A stretch of DNA of 64,000 bases from Gemmatimonadaceae bacterium. GTDB taxonomy: Bacteria > Gemmatimonadota > Gemmatimonadetes > Gemmatimonadales > Gemmatimonadaceae. The position numbers and the translations under genes were made by a program. Under the pieces are notes generated by a model, which did no database searches, was not told where the DNA came from, and saw only the letters and a program-made list of their open reading frames with translations. Where the stretch lies: the NCBI GenBank assembly GCA_011525845.1, contig WYBP01000020.1:310001-374000 (forward strand). The letters run 5' to 3'. Shown here one piece after another: positions 40,952 through 49,203 of the stretch; the stretch's first letter is position 1, and each line of letters starts with the position of its first letter.

Positions 40952-43738
40952 TCAGGGGTTGAGCCAGTAGTTCATCTTGAACAGGAATGTATTCTCGGCG
41001 CGCCGGAGGAAGAGGTCGCGCGTGTCCCGGCGCCAGTCGAAGTCCCCGAGGTTCGTCGGGAACGAGCGCCGCTGCTGCCAGACGAGGAAGATGGCCGAAC
41101 CGGGGCGCCAGTCCCAGCGGAGGTTGGCCGTGCCGTTCAGCGAGCGCGTGTTGAAGTCGTTGTCGCTCACGGTGAACGCGCTCGCCGGGCCGGCGCCGTC
41201 GGGATCGACGGTGAAGGTGCGGGCCGCGGGGTTCGCGGTCACGGTGCCGACGTCGCGTCCGTAGACGTTGAAGGCGTACTCGCGCGCGCGCCGCAGCTCG
41301 AACGGGGACCCGTACGCGCCACTGGCGATGAAGGGCTCCGCCGCCACGGAGAGCCCGAGCCGCGGCGTCATCGTGAGGTTGAACCGCGCCTGCATCGCGG
41401 CGGTCGTCTGGCGGATCTCGGCGAAGATGTACCGTCGGCCGTAGGTCTCCACGGCGTAGGCGTCGGTGACGCGGGTGACGTACTGCGCCGTGCCGAAGCT
41501 GCGCGAGTACCGGGGCGAGAGTTCCACGGTGCCCCAGTCCGAGAGCTTGAAGCCGACGCGTCCGCCCCGGGACTGCGACCACCCGCCCGCCGCGTCCCAG
41601 CGCTCGCTCGCGGAGAGGTTCCAGGTGAGCGACATCCGCGGGTCGCTCCCCACGTCGATGCTCACGTTCGAGGACGGGACCGTGGCGGAGAGCGGTCCCC
41701 CGCGCGTGAGCCGGTCGTCCAGGGAACTCAGCTCATGCGAGAAGTTCACCCGCGCGGTCATGTAGTTGAGCAGCTGCCCCTCGACGTCGCCGCGCACCGC
41801 GCGGCCGAGCATGTCCCCGCCGAAGTTCGAGCGGTACTCGGGGCGCAGTCCTGCGCCCCACCGGCGGAGGAAACGTCCCGGTGTGTTCTCGTCGTAGTTC
41901 AGCGAGAGGTTGAGGGAGGTGCGGTCCGCGCTGTTCTGGAAGCCCAGGTCGTTGATCTCGTACCCCGGCGACGTCGCGCTCAGGCGGACGTTGCCGGTCC
42001 AGTGGAGGCCCGCGCTCTTCCCGAGGCTCAGGGCCCCGGTCCATCCGGTGAGCGAGGTCGCCGACGAGTCCACCTCGAGGTAGGAGGCGTCGGGCCGGTT
42101 GTAGTAGCGCGCCGAGGAACGCTGCGCCGCGATGATCACGGCCTCGGTCCCGTTGATGAAGGAGCTCACGAACGACGCGTTGACGTCCCAGCTCCGGTTG
42201 GCGAAGAGGTGCCCGAAGTCGAGTCCTGCGACGTACGCGGATGAGCGCAGGCGGAGCGCGAGGGACGAGTCCCCGAGGTCGCGGTGCGCGGCCGTGAAGA
42301 TGCCGCCCACCATGCTCTTCCCCTCGCGCAGGTCCTTGCGGACCCGCGCGACGAGGAAGTTGCTCTGCGGCTCGAGCTCACTCGTGAAGCGCTGCGCGGC
42401 GCTGTCCACCCAGGGCACCATCTCGCGGCGCGTCACGGCCTCCATGATCCCGACCGACCAGCCGTTGGCGGTCCGCCCGGTGATCTTCGCCGCGCCGAGG
42501 ATCCGCGAGGCGTCGGGCACGTCGGCGTAGCGACTCTCCCCGGGGAGCGCGCCCTGCGGCGCGCGGCCCACGCGCCGCGAGTAGAAGATCTGTGTCATGC
42601 CGCCCCCGCCTCCCCCTCCCCCACCGCCCGGGCCGCCGGGGCCGCCGCCGCCCACCCCGACGCCGAACCGGAAGATGTTCCCACCCTCGATGAAGAAGGG
42701 GCGCTGCTCGCGGAAGAAGCTCTCGTTCGCGGAGAGGTTCACCTGCGCCTCGTCCGCCTCGATCTGCCCGAAGTCGGGGTTGAAGGTCGCGTTGAGCGTG
42801 AAGTTGGACGTCAGGCCGTACTTGAGGTCGGCCCCGTACTGGCTGAAGTAGTCGCGCCCCGAGCGGAACGGGTTGGCGAACGCGGTACCCGAGGCGAGCG
42901 GCACCGCCCGATACTCGGCGCTCCCGGCCACGTATGGGAGGAGCTCGATCGCCTTGCCGCGCGGGATCTCGCGTAGGCCGAGCAGGTGCCCGAAGCGGGA
43001 GGGCCCGCCGCGCTCACGCTTGGGAGAATGCGAGAAGACGATGTTCTCGGCCTTCGAGCGGATCTGCCGGAAGAACTGGATGCCCCAGACCTGGTCGGCG
43101 GCGGGGCTGAAGCGCAGCTGGCTGAACGGGATGCGCAGCTCGACGCTCCACCCCGCGGAGTCCACCGCGGTGGCGACCTCCCAGACCGGGTTCCAGGAGC
43201 GGTCGCCGTTGGCCTCGTCCCCGAACACGCCGGAGGGGTTCACCTTGAAGCGGTAGCCACCGGTGTGGTCGTGGTAGCTGTCGAAGACGACGATGAACCA
43301 GTCCGAATCCGGAAGATCCGAGTCGCGCCGCCCGAGGCGGGTGGAGACTCGGCCGCTCGAGTCGTGCAGGCGGGCGCCGATGTAGATGGCCTCGTCGTCG
43401 TAGAGCACCCGCACCTCGGTGCGCTCGGTGGCGGGCGCCCCGTCGACCGGGTCGGTCTGGCGGAACCCCGTCGCCGGCTCCGCCTCGCGCCAGTCGTCGT
43501 CGTCGAGACGTGCGTCGAGCACGATCGAACGCGCGGCACGGCGGGCGGTGACGGTCGGGGCGGCCGCATGCGCCGCGTCGGCGCTCAGCGGCCGCGAGGT
43601 CGTGACCGCCGCTCCCCCGTCGCTCGCGGTGCCCTGCGCGTGCAGGGAGCCGACGGGAGCGCCAAGGGCGAGCAGGAGGAGACCGGCAAGGGTGCAGCAC
43701 GCGGCGAGTTGGCGCCGCAGAGGGAGCGCGAGTGACAA
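40952..43738 (-). CDS. Outer-membrane beta-barrel protein with CBM9-like N-terminal domain (DUF5916 family)
   Basis: TTG 43738 gives 928 residues with a signal peptide ending HAQG. Residues about 60-250 form a CBM9-like domain (IVLDARLDDDDWREAEPATGFRQ, VRVLYDDEAIYIGARLHDS, GYRFKVNPSGVFGDE). The rest is a beta-barrel ending WLNP and including NATFNPDFGQIEADEAQVNL and FFREQRPFFIEGGNIF, both typical of DUF5916 proteins. A loop near residue 365 is almost pure glycine. It is likely involved in surface uptake or binding of sugars or polymers; the function is not established for the family. Confidence 0.85.
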   Translation of the reverse strand: MSLALPLRRQLAACCTLAGLLLLALGAPVGSLHAQGTASDGGAAVTTSRPLSADAAHAAAPTVTARRAARSIVLDARLDDDDWREAEPATGFRQTDPVDGAPATERTEVRVLYDDEAIYIGARLHDSSGRVSTRLGRRDSDLPDSDWFIVVFDSYHDHTGGYRFKVNPSGVFGDEANGDRSWNPVWEVATAVDSAGWSVELRIPFSQLRFSPAADQVWGIQFFRQIRSKAENIVFSHSPKRERGGPSRFGHLLGLREIPRGKAIELLPYVAGSAEYRAVPLASGTAFANPFRSGRDYFSQYGADLKYGLTSNFTLNATFNPDFGQIEADEAQVNLSANESFFREQRPFFIEGGNIFRFGVGVGGGGPGGPGGGGGGGGGGMTQIFYSRRVGRAPQGALPGESRYADVPDASRILGAAKITGRTANGWSVGIMEAVTRREMVPWVDSAAQRFTSELEPQSNFLVARVRKDLREGKSMVGGIFTAAHRDLGDSSLALRLRSSAYVAGLDFGHLFANRSWDVNASFVSSFINGTEAVIIAAQRSSARYYNRPDASYLEVDSSATSLTGWTGALSLGKSAGLHWTGNVRLSATSPGYEINDLGFQNSADRTSLNLSLNYDENTPGRFLRRWGAGLRPEYRSNFGGDMLGRAVRGDVEGQLLNYMTARVNFSHELSSLDDRLTRGGPLSATVPSSNVSIDVGSDPRMSLTWNLSASERWDAAGGWSQSRGGRVGFKLSDWGTVELSPRYSRSFGTAQYVTRVTDAYAVETYGRRYIFAEIRQTTAAMQARFNLTMTPRLGLSVAAEPFIASGAYGSPFELRRAREYAFNVYGRDVGTVTANPAARTFTVDPDGAGPASAFTVSDNDFNTRSLNGTANLRWDWRPGSAIFLVWQQRRSFPTNLGDFDWRRDTRDLFLRRAENTFLFKMNYWLNP

Positions 43739-43844
43739 CGGACGAGGGGTGCGGGAGCGAACGGCGAGGCCGCGCCCCTGAGGCGCGTCCCTGCATAAAC
43801 GCGCGAGGGGGGCGGTTCGTTGCGCCCCCGGCCGGCCGGCCCGA

Positions 43845-44678
43845 TCACCCCGTGCGCCGTTCGGGCACCCCGGTCAGGAATGTGATGCGTGCCGGTGCCC
43901 CCACGACGGGCACCGTCCCCACCTGCCAGCGGTAGCCGCCGTCGTCGAGGCCCGCGGACAGCTCGCGCAACTCGGCGGGGCGATAGCTCCGGAACTGCGA
44001 GACGACGCCGTCCCAGAGGCAGAGGAGGGGCACCACGGGGATCGGATATGTCCAGAGGAGACGGCGCCACCGGAATGGACGGATCCAGGGGGTCGCCCCC
44101 CAGACCAGGACGGGGGTCAGCAGGACCGGGATCAGCATCCGGAGCGAGCGTTCCGAGAGCTCGAAGACCGCGATCCCCTCCCCCGCGCGGACCGCGTCAC
44201 GGAGGATCCCCCGGGCATCCGCGGGACCGAAGTGGTGGAACGCGTTGAACAGCGTGCGGAACCCGGTGAGCGACGGGGGAACGCTGCGCGCGTCGACCGC
44301 CTCCTCCACGGCCACGAGGCCCGGCTCGGCCAGCGCCAGCCGGCGGAAGGCCGCCAGGTTCGGGAAGCGGTCGGTCAGCATCACCTCGATCGCGAGTCCC
44401 TCCTCCGCCAGTCGGCGGCGGAGCGCCCGCACCGGGCCGCCCCCGCCGGAGCAGAGGTCCACCACGCGCGTGGCGCCGGCGCGCTCGAGCGCTTCCCGCA
44501 GGATGGGCGCGATCTCCCGGTCCATCGCGATCCGCGTCCCGACGAATTCGAGGTAGTCCGTGGCCAGGTCTCGGAAGAGGCGGGGGAACCAGGGGAGGTC
44601 CTCCAGCTCGACGAGCTGCAGGCGGGGGAGTGAGCTTCCGGCGCTCACGGGCTCGTCCGCGCTGGACTGGATGCGCAC
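43845..44678 (-). CDS. SAM-dependent methyltransferase-like protein with hydrophobic segment
   Basis: GTG 44678 gives 277 residues. A Rossmann-type motif I is seen as RVVDLCSGGGGPVRALRRRL, followed by EVMLTDRFPNLAAFRRL and FRTLFNAFHHFGPADARGILRDAV. A hydrophobic stretch follows at about 185-230 (RMLIPVLLTPVLVWGATPW). It is probably a membrane-associated methyltransferase of unknown substrate. It shares a palindromic -10-like box with the divergent mscL gene. Confidence 0.75.
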   Translation of the reverse strand: MRIQSSADEPVSAGSSLPRLQLVELEDLPWFPRLFRDLATDYLEFVGTRIAMDREIAPILREALERAGATRVVDLCSGGGGPVRALRRRLAEEGLAIEVMLTDRFPNLAAFRRLALAEPGLVAVEEAVDARSVPPSLTGFRTLFNAFHHFGPADARGILRDAVRAGEGIAVFELSERSLRMLIPVLLTPVLVWGATPWIRPFRWRRLLWTYPIPVVPLLCLWDGVVSQFRSYRPAELRELSAGLDDGGYRWQVGTVPVVGAPARITFLTGVPERRTG

Positions 44679-44753
44679 GGCGCGGGATATTCGAATGGCG
44701 TGCGCTCGTCCGCCATGGCGTGCGCATCCCCCATCAACGAGGAGAATCGCACG

Positions 44754-45041
44754 ATGAAAGGCGAGTTCATGAAGTTCCTGAAGGAGTACAGCGTGATCGG
44801 CCTGGCCATCGGCGTGATCATCGGCTCCAAGGCGGGCGAGCTGGTGAAGGCGGTCGTCGACGGCCTCATGATGCCCTTGATCGGCATGGTGCTGCCCAGC
44901 GGCGACTGGCAGGAACTGATGGTCGGGCCGTTCGCCGTGGGCCTCGTGCTCGCGGCGCTGATCAACTTCGTGATCGTCGCGTGGCTCGTCTTCCTCTTCG
45001 CCAAGAAGGTCCTGCGCGAGGACTCGGTCGGCAAGAAGTAG
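44754..45041 (+). CDS. mscL: Large-conductance mechanosensitive channel, short MscL-like
   Basis: ATG 44754 has GAGGAG 9 bases upstream; 95 residues. The order matches MscL: FMKFLKEYSVIGLAIGVIIG, KAVVDGLMMPLIGMVLP in TM1, a short periplasmic loop, and AALINFVIVAWLVFLFAKKV in TM2. It is shorter than the E. coli protein (136), mainly in the loop and C-terminal bundle. It acts as an emergency valve on hypo-osmotic shock. An earlier in-frame GTG (44700) lacks a ribosome-binding site. Confidence 0.85.
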   Translation: MKGEFMKFLKEYSVIGLAIGVIIGSKAGELVKAVVDGLMMPLIGMVLPSGDWQELMVGPFAVGLVLAALINFVIVAWLVFLFAKKVLREDSVGKK

Positions 45042-45065
45042 GGGCCGTCGCCCCGGAAGGGCCTG

Positions 45066-45497
45066 CTAGGCGGTGCAGCCGCGCGGCGCGAAGGTGAGCG
45101 GTCGGTCCGCGGCCGGGTCGGCCGCCGGGTCGGCGAAGCGCCGCACCGCCTGGTAGACCCACCAGGCCCGCACGCGGGACATCCCGTCCTCGCGGCAGTG
45201 GTCGCGCAGGAGCTCGTCGGCCGGGGCGCGGTAGGTCGCCCGGTCGAGGTGCCGCTCGCGCATCAGCTGGTAGAGCGCATCGTGCACGAGCGAGCCCCGC
45301 ATGAAGTCGCGTGTGTCGATCGTCGGGCCCGAGGGGCCGTCCCAGGCATACCCGGCCTTCAGCGACAGTTGGCCCCGCTCGTCGAGCGAGACGTACTCGG
45401 TGACGATTCCCTGGGGCGGCCGGATCGGGATGGCCAGGGTGTACGCCCGCTTCAGCTGGTACTTGTAGCCGCTCTTGTACGCGATGCACGGGACCAT
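45066..45497 (-). CDS. DUF1353 family protein
   Basis: ATG 45497 has GGAGGG 3 bases upstream; 143 residues. The DUF1353 core is clear: IPPQG-type strand, LSLKAGYAWDGPSGPTIDTRDFMRGSLVHDALYQLMRE and ADELLRDHC. Such proteins are often found in phage and small genomic cargo genes, but here it follows a host-like gene (45508-46401) on the same strand. No biochemical function is known. Confidence 0.8.
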   Translation of the reverse strand: MVPCIAYKSGYKYQLKRAYTLAIPIRPPQGIVTEYVSLDERGQLSLKAGYAWDGPSGPTIDTRDFMRGSLVHDALYQLMRERHLDRATYRAPADELLRDHCREDGMSRVRAWWVYQAVRRFADPAADPAADRPLTFAPRGCTA

Positions 45498-45507
45498 CGG
45501 CCCTCCC

Positions 45508-46401
45508 TCAACGGAGCGACGTCCCCAGCGCCAGGCGCACGCCGGAGGACGGCGAGAACGAGGTGAACCCGCGCACGCCCTCGAGGTGCAGCCACCGGCG
45601 CGTGCCCCACCGCAGTCCTGCACGGAGCTCGCCAAGGTCCTCGACGCCGCGGATCGCGGGATGCGTCCGGGCATGCATCTGCCCGACGGCACCCAGAGTG
45701 GGGGTCAGGCGCGCCCCGCGCAACTCCGCCCGCACGGCGTAGAGCAGCACCTCCTCCTGCTCGTACCGGAGCTCGCGCGTGCCGTGGATCCCGAGCCCCG
45801 CGTCGCCCGCGAGCCAGAGGGGTCCGAGGCGCCCCGAGCCGCCGAGGAGCAGGAAGATGTCGGTCGCGTCCCGGTCGAGCCCGATCCGGTTGTCCGTCGT
45901 CGGCAGCCGCACGCCGAAGCGCACCACGCCGAGCACGCCGGCCCCTGGCGGCGTGAGACGGACGGCGGTCGAGATGCGAAGGTCCCCGGCGTCGGCGCGC
46001 ACACCGTCCGCGTCGGGCACCACCTCGCTCTCCGCCGCGGTGAAGCGGGCGTCCTCGCGCAGGCGCCGCGCGACGGTGCCCGCGACCTCGAGCACCACGC
46101 GTCCGCTGCGCCACGCGAGGGAGAAGTTCGCGAGCTCCGCGAGCGTCCCCGCGGTGCCCGCGAGCGAGGCGCGCTGGTCGGTGAGCAGCGAGCCGCCCGC
46201 CACGAGCGTGAGCACGTGCGCGGTGTCCCATGCCGCCGCCGGCAGCGGCTCCAGCGGGCGCAGCTGCGCCGCCGCGCGCGGAGCGTGGGCGGCGAGGGCC
46301 ACGGCGAGCGCGACGGCGGAGAGACGCACGCGCGGGGTCCGCGCGGCGCGCGTGACCGAGGTGGCGCGCGACGCGCGACGAGGGAAGGACGCTCCCGGCA
46401 T
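45508..46401 (-). CDS. Secreted protein, probable outer-membrane barrel, unknown function
   Basis: The 297-residue protein has a twin-arginine-like basic start, a signal peptide ending RAAAQL, and alternating beta-strand patterns rich in Leu/Arg/Gly (VVLEVAGTVARRLRED, RISTAVRLTPPG, LLYAVRAELRGARLTP), ending LALGTSLR. This suggests an outer-membrane barrel. TAGGTT lies 6 bases before the ATG. It forms a unit with the DUF1353 gene. No family recognised. Confidence 0.65.
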   Translation of the reverse strand: MPGASFPRRASRATSVTRAARTPRVRLSAVALAVALAAHAPRAAAQLRPLEPLPAAAWDTAHVLTLVAGGSLLTDQRASLAGTAGTLAELANFSLAWRSGRVVLEVAGTVARRLREDARFTAAESEVVPDADGVRADAGDLRISTAVRLTPPGAGVLGVVRFGVRLPTTDNRIGLDRDATDIFLLLGGSGRLGPLWLAGDAGLGIHGTRELRYEQEEVLLYAVRAELRGARLTPTLGAVGQMHARTHPAIRGVEDLGELRAGLRWGTRRWLHLEGVRGFTSFSPSSGVRLALGTSLR

Positions 46402-46465
46402 CCCGCAAACCTAAGTGGCCTGATGGAGCCACGTGGGCGGCCGCCGCCGCATATTCCACCGCGAG

Positions 46466-49126
46466 ATGCACACCGACCCGCACCAACCCCTGCACGACGA
46501 CGTCCGGCTGCTCGGCGAGCTGCTCGGCGACGCGCTGCGCGCGGGAGGAGGAGAGCAGCTCTTCGCGTCCGTCGAGCGCGTGCGCGCCCTCGCCAAGCAG
46601 GCGCGCGGGGGCGGTCGTGAGTTCGCCGGCCTGCAGCGGACCCTGCGGGCGCTCTCCGTGCACGACGCGCTCGCGGTCGCGCGGGCGTTCGCGCACTTCC
46701 TCGGCCTCGCCAACATCGCCGAGCAGCACCACCGGATCCGCCGCCGCCGGGACTACCAGCGCGACCCCGGGGCGGCACCGCAGCGTGCCTCGCTCGCGGA
46801 GAGCTTCACGCGCCTCCTGGCCGCGGGGCTCACCCCGGGAGCGCTGCGTGACGGGGTGTGCGGGCTGCACGTGGAACTCGTCCTCACGGCCCACCCCACC
46901 GAGGTCGTGCGCCGCACGCTGCGCCGGAAGGCCCGGCGGGTCGCCGAGCTCCTCGCCCTCGGCGACCGCACGAGCCTCACCGCGCCCGAGCGCGCCGAAC
47001 GGGTGCGCGCGCTGCGGGCCGAGGTCGCCGCGACCTGGCTCACGAACGAGGTGCGGCGCGCGCCGCCGACCCCGGTGGACGAGGTGAAGTGGGGGCTCGT
47101 CGCGTTCGAGCAGACGCTCTGGGACGCGGTGCCGCGCTACCTGCGCGCCCTCGACGCCGCCCTGCGCACGGCGACGGGCGAGGGCCTGCCGGACGACATC
47201 GCGCCGGTGCGGTTCGGGTCCTGGATCGGCGGCGACCGCGACGGGAACCCGAACGTCACGCCCGACGTCACGGTGCGCGCCTGCCTCCTCGCCCGCTGGA
47301 TGGCGGCGGACCTCTACCTGCAGGAGGTCACTGCGCTGCGCCACGAACTCTCGATGCGCCGCGGGAGCGAGGAGCTCCACGCGCGCGCCGGCGAGGTGGA
47401 GGAGCCCTACCGCGCGCTGCTCCGGCCGGTGGCGGAGCAGCTGCGCGGACTGCGCACGCGGATCAAGGCACGGCTCGAACACGAGGGTCCGCTGGACGGC
47501 TCGGCCGTGGAGGACGTGGACATCGCCGCGCTCACGGGGCCGCTCGCGCTCTGCGACCGGTCACTGCGCGCCACGGGCGGTGCCAGCGTCGCCGACGGCC
47601 GCCTGCGCGACATCCTGCGCAGGACCGCGGTGTTCGGGATGACGCTCGTGCGCCTCGACCTGCGCCAGGAGGCCTCGCGGCACATCGATGCGCTCGACGC
47701 GCTCACGCACGGGGCCGGGCTGGGGTCCTACGCCGCCTGGGACGAGGAAGCGCGCGTCGCCTTCCTCCTGCGCGAGCTGCAGGGCGGCGCGCCGGCGACG
47801 CGCGCCGGACTCGCGAGCGCCGACACGTTCAGCGACGAGGTCCGGGACGTGCTGGGCACGTTCCACGTGGCCGCGGCGCTCCCGCCGGACTCCCTCGGCG
47901 CCTACGTGATCTCGATGGCGAGCCGGCCCTCGGACGTGCTCGCCGTGGAGCTGCTGCAGCGCGCGGCCGGCGTGCGGCGCCCCCTGCGCGTGGTGCCCCT
48001 GTTCGAGACGGTGGACTTCCTGCGCGGCGCCCCCGCGACGCTCGGCGCGCTGCTCGACCTCCCCTGGTACCGGGAGCGCGTCGGCGACCGCGTGGAGGTG
48101 ATGGTGGGATACTCGGACTCCGCGAAGGACTCCGGCCGGCTCGCCGCGGCTTGGGAGCTCTTCACCGCCCAGGAGCGGATGGTCGAGGTGTGCCGCGCGC
48201 GCGGCGTGCACCTCACCCTCTTCCACGGGCGCGGCGGGTCGGTCGGGCGCGGGGGCGGCCCCACGCACCTCGCGATCCAGTCGCAGCCGCCCGGCTCCGT
48301 GGACGGCACGATCCGCGTGACGGAGCAGGGCGAGATGATCGACTCGCAGTTCGGCCTCCCGGAGATCGCGGACCGCACGCTCGAGGTGTACACCACCGCG
48401 ACCCTCGAGGCGACGCTGGCGCCCCACGCGCGCGCGCCGGACGAGTGGCGGCGGCTCATGCAGGAACTGGCCGACACCTCGCGCGCCGCGTACCGGCGGG
48501 TGGTGTACGAGACGCCGCGCTTCCTCGAGTACTTCCGGCTCGCCACCCCGGAGCGGGAGCTCGGCCGCCTGCGGATCGGCAGCCGTCCCGCACGCCGCGG
48601 CGGCGGGAGCGGCGTGGAGTCGCTGCGGGCGATCCCCTGGGTGTTCGCCTGGACGCAGACCCGCCTGATGCTGCCGGCCTGGCTCGGCGTGGGGGACGCG
48701 CTCGATGCCGCGATCGAGCGCGGGCAGCTGGCCGAGCTGCGGGCGATGTATGCCGGGTGGCCCTTCTTCCGCTCCACGCTCGACCTGATCGAGATGGTGC
48801 TCGCGAAGAGCTCGCCGGAGATCTCCGCGTTCTACGACGCGCAGCTGGTCCCCGCGCCGCTGCAGGAACTCGGGGCGGAGCTGCGGACCCGGCTCGACCG
48901 CACCGTGCGTGCGACGCTCCAGGTGACGGGGCACGACCACCTGCTCGCCGGGAATCCCGTCCTCCGCCGGTCGATCGACGTCCGGAACCCGTACGTGGAC
49001 CCGATCAACCTGGTGCAGGTGGAGGTGCTCTCGCGCCTGCGCGCCGCCGAGGAGGACCCGGAGCTCTTCGACGCGTTCCTCGTGACGGTGAACGGCGTCG
49101 CGGCGGGGATGCGCAACACCGGTTGA
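46466..49126 (+). CDS. ppc: Phosphoenolpyruvate carboxylase
   Basis: ATG 46466 gives 886 residues starting PLHDDVRLLGELLGDAL, the usual PEPC N terminus; the longer in-frame start at 46433 lies upstream of the CATATT box and is rejected. Active-site blocks are VLTAHPTEVVRRTL, FGSWIGGDRDGNPNVT, VMVGYSDSAKDSGRLAAAW and FHGRGGSVGRGGGPTHLAI, and the protein ends MRNTG. It fixes bicarbonate onto PEP to form oxaloacetate, replenishing the TCA cycle. Confidence 0.97.
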   Translation: MHTDPHQPLHDDVRLLGELLGDALRAGGGEQLFASVERVRALAKQARGGGREFAGLQRTLRALSVHDALAVARAFAHFLGLANIAEQHHRIRRRRDYQRDPGAAPQRASLAESFTRLLAAGLTPGALRDGVCGLHVELVLTAHPTEVVRRTLRRKARRVAELLALGDRTSLTAPERAERVRALRAEVAATWLTNEVRRAPPTPVDEVKWGLVAFEQTLWDAVPRYLRALDAALRTATGEGLPDDIAPVRFGSWIGGDRDGNPNVTPDVTVRACLLARWMAADLYLQEVTALRHELSMRRGSEELHARAGEVEEPYRALLRPVAEQLRGLRTRIKARLEHEGPLDGSAVEDVDIAALTGPLALCDRSLRATGGASVADGRLRDILRRTAVFGMTLVRLDLRQEASRHIDALDALTHGAGLGSYAAWDEEARVAFLLRELQGGAPATRAGLASADTFSDEVRDVLGTFHVAAALPPDSLGAYVISMASRPSDVLAVELLQRAAGVRRPLRVVPLFETVDFLRGAPATLGALLDLPWYRERVGDRVEVMVGYSDSAKDSGRLAAAWELFTAQERMVEVCRARGVHLTLFHGRGGSVGRGGGPTHLAIQSQPPGSVDGTIRVTEQGEMIDSQFGLPEIADRTLEVYTTATLEATLAPHARAPDEWRRLMQELADTSRAAYRRVVYETPRFLEYFRLATPERELGRLRIGSRPARRGGGSGVESLRAIPWVFAWTQTRLMLPAWLGVGDALDAAIERGQLAELRAMYAGWPFFRSTLDLIEMVLAKSSPEISAFYDAQLVPAPLQELGAELRTRLDRTVRATLQVTGHDHLLAGNPVLRRSIDVRNPYVDPINLVQVEVLSRLRAAEEDPELFDAFLVTVNGVAAGMRNTG

Positions 49127-49203
49127 ACGTGACTCGCGGCGGGCGCGCGCGGGCTGCACATTCGCAGCCTCGACCCGCTTCCATCCCCCACCACGCCGAC
49201 TCC

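Noticed and set aside
45066-45497. DUF1353 gene as a sign of a prophage
   Set aside because: No integrase, structural phage gene, att-like repeat or composition change is seen around it.
46858-49203. Very long open frame upstream of the amidohydrolase start, overlapping ppc
   Set aside because: Its residues are a frame-shifted Arg/Ala/Gly-rich shadow of ppc. The real gene starts at ATG 49204 with a lipoprotein signal.
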